From Talpa occidentalis (Eukaryota > Chordata > Mammalia > Eulipotyphla > Talpidae): a stretch of 64,000 bases of DNA. Location: positions 106,258,615 through 106,322,614 of the forward strand of contig NW_023603184.1 in assembly GCF_014898055.3 (NCBI RefSeq), written 5' to 3'. Each line of letters opens with the position of its first letter. The stretch's first letter is position 1. The notes under the pieces are model-generated. The model was not told the DNA's origin and made no database searches. It saw only the letters and a list, made by a program, of their open reading frames with translations. Below are positions 47,241-57,516 of the stretch, piece by piece. Made by a program: the position numbers and the translations under genes.

Positions 47241-50153
47241 TTTCATAAAAGCTGCAGTTATTCAAGTGCCCCCCATGCCTGGGAAACTTTGTGCAGGATG
47301 ATCTAATCAATGACTTCTTGCTAAGGATCTGAGCCTCACCCACCACATACTCACGGGTAGAAAAATGCTGGTGGAGATGGCCTGTCACTAGGGAATGGGT
47401 TTTACCCCACACAATGCAGTGGTTTGCATATTTGCTGATGTTTCCCCCCAAAAGCATGAGGGAATGAATCATTATTGAAACAATTTACTTTCAGTGACTG
47501 CATGAATGCCTTCCCATGATGCTCCGATGCTTTGTTTGTCCTCCTATAAAAATTATTTATGACCCAAGTGTGATCTTTTAAATCAGAATACTTATTCCTG
47601 AAATCAAAGCTCTAGCATGCTAATGCAAGTAGAAACCTTGATAATTTTTCAAAGCCATGTTGAATATTCAAAAGCTGGAACTGAAGGAAAGGAGTTAACA
47701 TTAATTAATATTTGCAGCAGTAAAATAAAAGCAACAGTGAAGCTAATTTTGCTGGACAATTAATCATGAGTCTTGCTAATTACACATGGGATTTTGCAAA
47801 TGATTTTTTTTCTCAGGTAGCAAAGTAAAAATGATAATCCACTACCCATCAAAATCATTGGCTTCTCACCAATGTCCCCAGCAAGAGCAATTAGTGGGAA
47901 CAGCAGAGCCCTAGTAATTGCATGTCAAGAGAGGAGAATGTGAGAATTTTAATTGCTCTAAATAAAGACCACTTGCTTGCATGTACACCTGATTGTCCAA
48001 AACAACCCTGCAAGCTGGAGCAAGCATGCCACCACTTCCAGGTGCCCGCATAAAAATAACTCTGAGGGAGCAGTATTCTCCCAGCAGCCCATGCAGTTTC
48101 TGGAAGAAAATATCAATATGCACTCACATTCTGAACTGCAGTGTCATCACTTGAATATAAGAAGAGCCAAAAAAAAAAAAAATCACCCACTTGGGGAAAT
48201 GTGCATATTCTTTATATTTGCCAAATATTTATTACTGACATTTTTTTTGAAGAACTTTAACTATCTACAAGGTGCCAAGGGCTTCAAATTTACTGAATTT
48301 TAGGATCACCAATAAAATGTTTTTAACAAGACATCTCAAGAGGGCATAAAATAAAAAATTACCATATTCATGAGTGTAAGCCTCTAAGATTGCAATGCTA
48401 TAAACTGGATGTTTATAATTTGCTTGTGGCTTTCTTAATTAAAAACTGGTAATTAGAAACTCAAGTACTATTTTTACACTTCATCTTCTACACTTTCCAT
48501 GCTACTGTTACTTTTCAGTTTAATATATGTACACATGGATGCACACAATTGCAAATGATCAATAATATTTAACTGTGTGTCTAAAACCTAAATGATGATG
48601 GATACATTTAAATATTGCTTTCCAGGAGATTATTATTCCAATGGCCATGTCATGGCTTAAACATTTAGTTTAAACAAGACAGCTACCATTTTTTGCTCTC
48701 TCAAACATGGATCATTTACTCTCATTTTTAAACTGAATTTCTAAGTTACCTTCCAAGTACCACTAGTATCTATTGTCTCTGCTTAGTCTTGCATCTTTAA
48801 GAACCCCATATTGAGGAGCTAAACCACCATACAATTCTTTCTACTATTAGCTTTGTCGGCTGGGGTTAAGTATAAAGCGGTAACCTTAACTTTGCAAGTC
48901 CAAAATTGTGCACATGGTTTACTACACCAGAACTACTTAAATGCAACAAGCAGGACATGGAAGGGCTGCTTCCTTCACTGAATTACCAGCAGATCACAGG
49001 TGTACATCTGGCTCCCAAAGGTGATTCAGGTAATAACGTTAGGATGGTGATTTAAATGCTTGGAAGCTTTTCCAGGGAAGACAGTCCTCACAGTCCTATC
49101 ATTTTGCAGATATTGCTCACAAATGGCAAATTATTTACCCAGCATCCTTAAGTGATTGCTTTTGATTTTTATTATGTTTTAAACATAAGCCTTTGAAGAT
49201 GGGTGTTTTCCTGTCAAGGCAAAACTGTGATGCCACCCTTAAGTAAGAATGCCTTCTTTGGGTTATCATGTGTACATAACTCATGAGACCTTCATCTACA
49301 CCCCCTTTTTTTTTCAATGACCAATTTGGTGCCAAAAAAAGGATCTGAGTATATAATATTTATTTAGAATCATTTTACCAAGATACAGAGAACATGCTAT
49401 CAATTTTTGTAGGAAGATTTCCGCATCCCACTCAGCCCCCACCCAGGATCCAGAATGAAATGACCAAGAAAAGCCATAATTGTGGCAAAAGCCTCTGGGT
49501 GGTTTAGCCATATTGTTATGTCTCAGGTGAGTCTAAAGAATCTGATGTGAATTATAATATGATTGTTTGGAAAATGCATAGTGTTTACAGATCAATAATC
49601 CAAGGACATGCTATTATTCTAAACATATAAAGTGCAAAATTCTCCAAATGCCTTCTTTGGACTATACAAGTTCCTGCAGCAGCATCTAGGATACTCACAT
49701 ATGCATTTTGTTTCCCTGATTTTCTGGCATGAACATCTAGGTGTTGCTGACGTGTTCCTTATATTACCATTGGCTACTGGGTAGAAGGAGGACAAGGAAG
49801 ATTTTAGATCAAAATGTACAATTTCCCAACATTAAGTGTTTATAAAAGGGGGCTGCATTGATAGAGAAATAGGTGTGACAGAAGTTTCCAAATCAAGGGC
49901 CAAACCACTTGGCAGAAGTAATCCAAAACTCTAGCTACCCATTAAAGGATTAGAGTAGATCTTGGCTTGATCTTTACCCCACACAGCCCACAGGACTACA
50001 GCATCTGCAAACATGTTAGTAATTTTTAACACCATGGCTGACGTCCATTGTAACAAAACACATCTATTATATTGGCCTTTGATGGAGTTTATGGTGCCAT
50101 ATCAACTAAATGAGGCAGAGAGAGACAGTGGGCAGACTTCTTATCACCCATCA
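47241..50153. other. Unassigned noncoding sequence
   Basis: 2.9 kb with one regulatory-looking island (47480-47830) and no gene. Confidence 0.5.
47480..47830. promoter_or_regulatory. Candidate conserved regulatory element
   Basis: The densest cluster of homeodomain-type motifs in the window. GCATGCTAATGCAAG (47617 on) combines POU-like half-sites. Then come ACATTAATTAATATTTGC (47698 on), GGACAATTAATCATGAGTC (47754 on), TTGCTAATTACACATGG (47773 on) and TTTTGCAAATGATTT (47792 on). No repeat signature, no open frame. Looks like a vertebrate conserved noncoding element, but this is not proven. Confidence 0.38.
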
Positions 50154-50215
50154 TTGGGAAAGAGATTTGCAGTAAATAAATAAATTGGGAAAGAGATTTG
50201 CAGTAAATAAATAAA
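50154..50215. repeat. Tandem duplication of a 31-bp unit
   Basis: TTGGGAAAGAGATTTGCAG followed by TAAATAAATAAA occurs twice with a period of 31 bases and no visible mismatch. A recent local duplication or slippage event. Confidence 0.9.
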
Positions 50216-50306
50216 TTTTCTGCACACATATCATTCATTTAGCATCAAAGAAAAATTATACATATGCATAAGTAACAAAAAGAAGTTCAGGAAAAATACA
50301 ATGAAG

Positions 50307-50538
50307 GGCTTCCCCAGTGGCACAGCGGTTGAGCGCTGGGTTGCGAAGCTGCCCGTAGCCTCTGCAGCACCGGCTCCATCCTCAGCCGTCAGGCAAGGAT
50401 CCCACATGGCACGCAGACCTCTTTTGCTGCCCGCTGCTCCTCTCAGCAGTGTACTTCGTCGGTCTGCCTGTTCTTTTCCCCGCTCTGGCTCTGGTGAATC
50501 CTCTCACCCTCCCGTGCTTCTGACTGTACCCAGTGCTT
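50307..50538 (+). mobile_element. tRNA-derived SINE with GATA-repeat tail
   Basis: Head GGCTTCCCCAGTGGCACAGC, body ends CTGACTGTACCCAGTGCTTG. The usual tail is replaced by (GGAT)n(GATA)n. Flanking duplication ACAATGAAG lies at 50298-50306 and 50622-50630. A-box GTGGCACAGCGG is close to consensus; the B-box GGCTCCATCC is altered. Confidence 0.93.
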
Positions 50539-50547
50539 GGATGGATG

Positions 50548-50620
<73 letters not shown>
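50539..50620. repeat. (GATA)n microsatellite, about 20 units
   Basis: Three GGAT units then a pure AGAT run, derived from the SINE tail. Likely polymorphic. Confidence 0.98.
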
Positions 50621-50621
<1 letters not shown>

Positions 50622-50679
50622 ACAATGAAGTTGGACAACCAAAGGTAGATCATTCACACCTTGGTTTGGTACCACAGCA

Positions 50680-50905
50680 GAAGTTCTTAATCCAGGTGCC
50701 TTGAACTCTCTGGAGGATCCCCTTATGAAGGGTCCCCTTACAGAGGATCCTGGGATTCATGATATCCATGAATTTCCAGGAATGATGGACCAAATCATGT
50801 TTTCCCATCTACATATTTTTCTGGATTCAGCTTTATAGCTCTTATGTGAGCCTCAAAAAATTCATAAACCAAGTAAAGATAAAAACTACTGGATTAAATA
50901 GTTGC
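50680..50905. repeat. Possible hAT-type DNA transposon remnant
   Basis: The ends CAGCAGAAGTTCTTAATCC and AAGATAAAAACTACTG are roughly inverted (CAGNAG...TT). The interior GAGGATCCCCTTATGAAGGG, CCATGAATTTCCAGGAAT fits a 'ggtccatgaatttcag' type non-autonomous element. Weak. Confidence 0.4.
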
Positions 50906-53900
50906 TCAGGCCTCTTTCAGCTCTAGTTTTTTGTAATAAGGGGCAGTTTGATAATCTTAATGAAGACTGTCCCAAACGACTCTCCCAGGTCCAAAAACAA
51001 GCCTAGAACTTAAAAATTGTGTTTACTTCTATAGTTTAATGTCATTACCTTCTGTGATAGGCATACATCTAGAAACTTGAGATCCCTCAGCAAATATTTG
51101 TCAGCAAAACTTGAGATCCCTCCACTTGAATCTTTCCTGTCCAACCTTTTTGAGATAACAAAGCATGTAACTGAGCTTTAGTACTAGCCTTAAAGGAAGA
51201 AAAAAGGGGAGATGCATCCTTTACTGCATTGTTGCCCAGAGCCACTTGAATTTCGCCATGGCCTGAGTAGTAACAGATCTTTTTTTTTTTTTTTTTTTTT
51301 TCACAAAGGAATATACAGTGAGTTAATTTCAAGGAAAAAAAAATTGCAATTTTTTCCTACATTAGCCTTAAGTCATTTTGCTGTTTTTTCATATACTATG
51401 TTCAATTAATCATAAGACATTTGTCCTATGCCATTACACTGTCAATCACTTCAAAATACACAGACCATAATTACATAACAATTGGTTATTAAAATTTGAA
51501 TGTTTACTCTTTTTTTCAAATCATGTTTATTGAGGTAAAGTAGCTTTACATCATATCTGCCTCGGGTGATTATATCAAATAGGCTTAAACCTCTACATAT
51601 GCACGTTTTCACACCATGCCCATCACCAGTGCCCCAGTAATCCACCATCAGATCCCCTCCATCCCCACCCTGTCCCTGTCACAGTCTCCTCTGGTTGCCT
51701 TAGTTTTGTAGTCAGGTGTGAAGTGTTTGCTATTGGTTTGATTTTCAGTTGATGATAACACCAACCAGGTGAGTGAACTGGATTCACCAAGTTAACTGTA
51801 TTTTTATTACAACACTGCAAATTTGGTTTGTCAAATTGGTTGTTGGAAATGAGCCATTACTATGACCTCCACACTGGGCAGTCTTCAGCCTGACCGAGAC
51901 TTGACCCATGTTTGCTAAAAAATAAATGGAAAGGAAATTCAAGAAGTGATTGAACCTGTGAATTAATAGGAAACCTAGGATTAGCTAGACTAACCCTTTA
52001 AGCAAATGAAGGTGCTCACCAAGGATTATTTAAAACAGAGAGAGTTTTATGAGTGTTTGCTCTGCTATAATAGTAGTGGAATATGAAGGGAAAATCAAAA
52101 CAGCCACAGAGAAGCAGGTTATTAAATGAATGACCTGTATTCTTAAGTGGCAGGTTCTCATTTTTTTAATGTTAAGACGGGTGTGACCATTTCCTGAATT
52201 GCATGTTAAAGAGATGACCTAAAAGGCCCTCTGTATTATCACTCTGAGAGTAAATGGCTAAAACAATAAAGAAAATAGTGCTCTTGGAATGATATGAAAA
52301 CAGTTTCTCGGGACAAGGGTACAATGAGAAGTCCTGATGGAGAAGGCCAACAAGCAGATCGTGGTAAGACACAGTGGCAGCCAGGAGCAGAGCATTTGCC
52401 CCTCTCTCATGCTCACAGCTCTGGGTTGGACACAGTATTTGGTTTGGTTTTCAACAAGAACACTCGGGAATTTCAGGGAGGAATTGCCATTTAGCACATG
52501 CCTTAGTGACCCTGAGCTCATGTGGTCTAGTACGCCCAGCATGGAAGCAGGCACAAAAGGGCATTTTCTTGTGCAAAACTTTACATGCTGACCCAAAGAA
52601 AATAAGACTATTAGGCATTTATTGAAACAGATGATCTCCAGGAGAAGTTTCCAGCAGGGAGAGAACTACGCTATGGGCAAAGGCAAAAGCAGCCTCTCTA
52701 TTAGTGGCTGGAGAGTGGCGCGTCCAAGAGCTACCGCGGGGAGCTGGGGTAGGCGCCTCCCAAGGGAGACGGCACTGCCCACCACACCCTCTCCTTCCCG
52801 AAAAGATGACGTTCCAAGTACAGTGAGCAAATTAAAAACAAACAAAAAAAAGTCCAAGTGCCTTTGGAGTCTCCAGTGCCTGCATTTAAATGAAAACACG
52901 GGGTTTATAACCCCAGGGAGCGATAACAGAAAGAGGCAAGAAGGGAACATCAACACTGGTGCTGTTTGGACAAAGCAGGGAGAGCCCATATGACCCAGCA
53001 TACTTTGTCTCTTTGCTGCCAAGGGCATCATCTTTACACATCCAAGAAACTCCTTCCTTATGCAGGAAAGGTCAGCTTGAACCAAACAATCACTTCCCAG
53101 TCATTATTCACCCTCTTTCTTCTGCTCCTTGGACAAAACATGCTCTCCAATTCTAGGTCTGCCTTAGAAGCACCATTCATGTCTCTACTCACATTTGTTT
53201 CTCACAAGTGGTGGCCCTTGTTCAATGGGGGAGCCCTTGCACAACCTCCACCCAGCCTTCAGACCATCCTATGAAATAAAACTTTTGCCAAAAAGACATC
53301 TTTGGGGATGGCAAATTTTTTTTCCTCTACACATGATGGGATTCTGATGAGATGTGGGGTTCAGTGAGAGGGGTTCTTGGGTTACCTCTAAGAAAAGTTT
53401 TGGCAGGTCTCCCTTTCAGTGGCACATGGCAAGTTTACCCAGGAGAGGAAGATGTTTGCCAGACACAAACAGGGGATGGTTACATTTTAAAAGGACATAT
53501 TTTCTAGGAAAAGGACGGGGGGAGAGAGAGATACCTGCATTGGCACAGATGGTCTTGGAAGGAGAGCTGCATTTTGCCTGTGCAGAAATTGTACTGATAA
53601 AGTGTTTTTCTTTGGGGGAGAGGTTCATTCCTCTCTATTACTCATCACTTTTAGGTAGCAACTGGGTTAATTAGTAAGGACAGGTGATTCTCTAGTAGCC
53701 TAAATCTCCACATCCCTACCTCTGGTCTGGGTCGTGGATATTTTCTATAGCAGGCAGTCCCCCTAAGGAACTCCTGTGTCTCAGGAGTTTTCATTTCTAT
53801 AGCTGTTTTAATGACTATGTTAATCATTTCTATCCCCACCTCCAGTTTCTGGTCTTGCCACCCCTCTGTCCCAAATTTCCTACTCTTAGCCTCCATCAAT

Positions 53901-54776
53901 GCACACAGCATTTTTAAAAAGCTATGGTGTCAGTCAATCATATATTTCTTTGGAGAGAAATGCATACATAGCACATGCTATATTAGGTCCTCACTTCCTA
54001 TTTTGGGAGCAAATCATTTGATATGTGAACTTTTATGTACATGAATAGGTTAAAAGAATTAAGCTGAATGATAGAATGTTTCACTTTAAGATTTACACAC
54101 TTGAAATAGCAATGCGTGAGACATGTTAATATGCCTAAACACATCTGTTGGCAAATAACATTTTATATTTAATATTAGAGGAAAAATATTTTTCATGAAA
54201 TGACCAGTTCCAACAAATATGATAAATGTATCTGTAAATAAAAGATGATGTTAGTCAGCTCCTCAGAAACTCTCTGACTTCAGTCTAGTCACAGTGATGT
54301 GAGTGCTAAGAGAAGTAAGAAGAGGGAGAGGAAGAAACAAGGACCGCTAGTATGTTTGAATATTCCTGGGTAGAAAACTAAAATTCCCCAGCTTTATCAC
54401 AGCATTGTAAGAGAAAGTTCATGTCCTGAGTATTCAGTATAATTTCAAAATGATCTATAGAGTTGAAAGTATAGATTATTAACTTTTAGTTAGTGGATGT
54501 TTAATAAATTGAATGACTAAATCAATAATTCTTAATTATTTTTCTTTTTAAAACAAATACTGTTTTTACACACTGTGTAACGACCATTACATGACCATGT
54601 ATACAGTAGGTATCACTGTGAATGGAGTTAAAAAAAAAAAAAATATATATATATATATACACATATACATGAAATGAGCCATTGTTTTAGTGAAAGCAGG
54701 TTATATACTCTTCAGCATTAAGCCCTTTATATTTCCTAGAATTCAGGGACGGTCCATATTTTCCCTCGTTAGGTTC
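50906..54776. other. Unassigned noncoding sequence
   Basis: 3.9 kb without a gene. A partial 34-base repeat, AAACTTGAGATCCCT, lies at 51073 and 51106. 51510-51740 looks like the 3' end of an unidentified retroelement on the minus strand (T-run, TTTATTGAGGTAAAGTAGC, CCCATCACCAGTGCCCC), listed separately. 54630-54670 is A/TA-rich. Confidence 0.45.
51510..51740 (-). repeat. Unclassified retroelement-like 3' end
   Basis: A T-run at the left edge followed by TTTATTGAGGTAAAGTAGCTT and a pyrimidine-rich stretch with many CCC blocks resembles a minus-strand LINE 3' UTR in style. It matches neither the young nor the old L1 3' ends present here. Confidence 0.3.
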
Positions 54777-54795
54777 ACAGTATAATTTTTTTTTA

Positions 54796-55102
54796 AAGTG
54801 AAGGGTCTTTTTTTTTTTATTATTTTTTTAAAGATTTTTATTTATTTATTTATACATGCACTAGGTACAGTCAGAAGCGCGGGAGGGTGAGAGAATTCAT
54901 CAGAGCCAGAGCGGGGAGCAGAGCAGGCAGAAGCACACTGAGGTGCACTGCTGAGGGGAGCAGCCGGCAGCAGGAGAGGTCTGCGCGCCATGTGGGACCC
55001 TCCTCCGGTGGCCTGGGAGCAGATGGGAATTGAACGGGCGCTGCAGAGGCTGCGGGCAGCTTCACAACCCAGAGCTCAACTGCTGTGCCACAGGGGAGGC
55101 CC
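54796..55102 (-). mobile_element. tRNA-derived SINE, minus strand
   Basis: In reverse it begins GGGGCCTCCCCTGTGGCACAG and ends (AAAT)n, AAATCTTT and A/T-rich tail. The near-duplicate flanks CACAGTATAATTTTTTTTAA and CACAATATAATTTTTTTTAA support an insertion of this size. It carries the extra CTCCCAGGCCACCGGAGGA segment seen in the 28379 and 55300 copies. Confidence 0.93.
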
Positions 55103-55299
55103 CACAATATAATTTTTTTTAAGTTTCTTTATTATGTACATTGTTTGCTTGGTTTTATCCAGATTTTTCAAACAAAACTGTCCACTATCTGACATCCTTT
55201 TATAGCCACAAGTCAATTAGTGTTTCTTAATATTGACACTAAAGCAGAGAAAGATTCTGTAGGATCTTCTGTAACATTCAATCAAGAATGAATTATGGG

Positions 55300-55601
55300 G
55301 CCTCCCCGGTGGCGCAGCGATTGAGCGCTGGGTTGCAAAGCTGCCTGCAGCCTCTGCAGCGCCGGTTCTATCCCCGGCTGCTCCCCGGCCACCAGAGGAG
55401 GGTCCCACATGGCGCACAGACCTCTCCTGCCGCCTGCTGCTGCCCTCAGCAGTGTTCTTCGGTCCTTTCCCTGCTCTGCTCCCCGCTCTGGCTCTGGTGA
55501 ATTCTCTCACCCTCCCGCGCTTCTGACTGTACCCAGTGCTTGTATAAATAAATCTTTAAAAAATAAAAAAATAAATAAAGTGTTTTAAAAAAAAAAAAAA
55601 A
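55300..55601 (+). mobile_element. tRNA-derived SINE with 16-bp TSD
   Basis: Perfect duplication AAGAATGAATTATGGG at 55284-55299 and 55602-55617. A-box GTGGCGCAGCGA and B-box GGTTCTATCC are slightly altered. The tail is compound: ATAAATCTTTAAAAAA, (AAAT)n, GTGTTTT and a long poly(A). Lies only about 200 bases from the minus-strand copy at 54796, forming an inverted pair. Confidence 0.96.
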
Positions 55602-55794
55602 AAGAATGAATTATGGGAGATACCATTTTAAGTTACGCATGTTTTATAACTGGAAAATTATCTTAGCATTATATGTACAGTTTTTTTTTTTTTTTTTAGA
55701 ATACACATGAAAGTAACAAAAGCTGAACTGTTAAGCAAAATGATCAAGGACCATCTGGCAAGTCTGGTAGATTTTATTTGGAATTCTGCTTCTG

Positions 55795-55990
55795 TTTCCT
55801 ATTAACTGTGTGACCTTGAGCAGGTGATTATCTAGGTTTCCTCATCTGAAAATGGGATTACACTAGTTCCTACCCTATTGGATTGTCCTAAGGGTGTCAG
55901 ATCACATAGGTAGAACATTTAGTATGAAGATAGGCACAAGATACTCTGATAGTAGCAAATATATTATTTTAGGCTTAGTGACTATTATGG
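55795..55990 (-). repeat. MIR SINE, minus strand
   Basis: Reverse-complement MIR blocks in order: TATTAACTGTGTGACCTTGA, GTTTCCTCATCTGAAAATGGG, AGTTCCTACCCTATTGGATTG, and a decayed end. Flanked by unassigned sequence to 56096. Confidence 0.8.
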
Positions 55991-56111
55991 GAAGATGAGA
56001 AAACATCTAATCATGCATGTGGTTTGCAAGATCAAAAAAATTCTCAAATAGACTTCAACAAGCAGCATCACTCTAAAATAAAACTCCATCAAAAAAAAAA
56101 AAAAAGTTAGA

Positions 56112-56422
56112 GGCAGGGGAGCGCATTCCCGCATCGCCATTTTGCAGCAGGGACCCTTCTTGCTGGAGACTGTGTGAACCCAGCAGAAGGCTCACCGAGG
56201 AGACAGAGGTAAGCTGGGAGGCTTGCCCATGCTGGGCGCCTTCTAGCCTGCAGTTCCAGCCCAGAGGGGAGCAGCACCCACTGCTGGGGCAGACCGGGCG
56301 TGCAGGGGAGCGCGTCCCCGGCACCAGCATTTTGCAGCAGGGACCTTTCTTGCTGGAGACTGTGTGAACCCAGCAGAAGGCTCACCGAGGAGACAGAGGT
56401 TAAGCTGGGAAGGTCGCCCAAG
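56112..56422 (+). promoter_or_regulatory. L1 5' UTR with tandem 189-bp promoter monomer
   Basis: A GC-rich unit starts GCAGGGGAGCGC at 56113 and again at 56302. The two copies share about 115 nearly identical bases (e.g. TGGAGACTGTGTGAACCCAG, GGCTCACCGAGGAGACAGAG). The second copy leads directly into the ORF1 start. The first copy has at the matching place a short ATG frame (56229-56246, MLGAF then stop). Tandem 5' UTR monomers are known as promoter units in some L1 lineages; promoter activity here is inferred. The unit may be truncated at the left. Confidence 0.75.
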
Positions 56423-57448
56423 ATGCCGGCCAGTACCAGCAACACAGTGTCACAAGGAATACGGCAAATTAGAAAACAGGCAGTAGGGAGTAGAAAAAAC
56501 ACATGCAACCCAGCAACTCCTCAGCAAAAAAGCACACCACAAAAAGAAAACCATCTACCAGATTGCAACGACAGTAACTTGGAAGAACTTCTGAGCCTTC
56601 CAGATAGAGAATTTAAAATTGCTGTGATTAAAAAACTGACAGAAGTCATAAAGGAAAACAATGATAAGGGGAAAATAATTAATGACCAGAAGAATGAAAC
56701 TGAGTCCCTAAAGAGGGAAGTAAAAGAAATGCAGGAGATCAAAGAATTAATGGAGACGCTAAAGAACTCTGGGAAAAGCAATGAAAGCAGAATAGATGAA
56801 ATGGAAGAACGAATAAGTACTCTTGAAGACACAGAAATAAAAAGAACTAAAACAGAAAAGGAAGGAGAAGTACGAAGGAAAAAGACTAAAGAAAGACTTC
56901 GGGAACTATCTGACTCCATGAGGAAAGGAAATATAAGAGTTATAGGAATCCCAGAAGGAGAGGAGAGAGATGTAGGAACAGAGAAAATATTCATGGATAT
57001 AATTGGAGAGAACTTCCCAAACGCGAAGAAGCATCTGAAAATTGATATACAAGAAGCAAGAAGAACACCAAACTTCCATGACGAAAGGAAAAATACAGCA
57101 AGACACATAATAGTAAAGCTCCCAAGAATCCAAGACAAGGAAAAAACAATGAAACTAACAAGAGGGAAGAAACAGATAACATTCAAAGGGAAACCAATCA
57201 GACTGACATCAGACTTCTCTGAAGAAACACTACGGGCAAGGAGAGAGTGGAGGGACATAGTCAACAGACTCCAAGAAAACAGATGCCAACCAAGAATACT
57301 CTATCCCGCAAAGCTCTCCTTCTTCTTTGAAGAAAGAATAAGGACCTTCCCAGACAAACAGAAACTCTGGAATTTTATTACGACTAAACCCCCACTCCAA
57401 AAAATACTACAAGGAGTCCTAAAGCCAGAACCTCAGAGGGACGAATAA
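56423..57448 (+). CDS. L1 ORF1 protein, uninterrupted (341 aa)
   Basis: ORF1p is the RNA-binding chaperone that coats L1 RNA as trimers in cytoplasmic particles. The ATG at 56423 is chosen because it starts at the family-typical place, giving MPASTSNTVS; an upstream GTG frame would run into the 5' UTR. Residues 90-165 are charged and heptad-like, as in the coiled coil. About 170-245 is the RRM (NIRVIGIPEGEE, then ENFPNAKK). About 250-325 is the C-terminal domain (KGKPIRLTSDFSEETLRARREW, quoted in part; YPAKLSFFFE). Length is near the usual 335-370. One difference is RGKKQ near residue 247, where relatives usually have an REKG-type motif. No stop or frameshift is seen, but without a functional ORF2 the product could act only in trans. 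Confidence 0.9.
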   Translation: MPASTSNTVSQGIRQIRKQAVGSRKNTCNPATPQQKSTPQKENHLPDCNDSNLEELLSLPDREFKIAVIKKLTEVIKENNDKGKIINDQKNETESLKREVKEMQEIKELMETLKNSGKSNESRIDEMEERISTLEDTEIKRTKTEKEGEVRRKKTKERLRELSDSMRKGNIRVIGIPEGEERDVGTEKIFMDIIGENFPNAKKHLKIDIQEARRTPNFHDERKNTARHIIVKLPRIQDKEKTMKLTRGKKQITFKGKPIRLTSDFSEETLRARREWRDIVNRLQENRCQPRILYPAKLSFFFEERIRTFPDKQKLWNFITTKPPLQKILQGVLKPEPQRDE

Positions 57449-57516
57449 CAACAAAAGAAGGCCAAAGAAAGTTATTAAAAGAATAAATAAATAAAATCAA
57501 AGGAAAGACAAACACA

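Noticed and set aside
50382..50675. Tyr/Leu/Ser/Ile repeat frames on the minus strand
   Set aside because: They are the (GATA)n array read as protein.
56521..57264. 247-codon open frame antisense to L1 ORF1
   Set aside because: It is a shadow of the A-rich ORF1 sequence; no start context, no domain, wrong strand.
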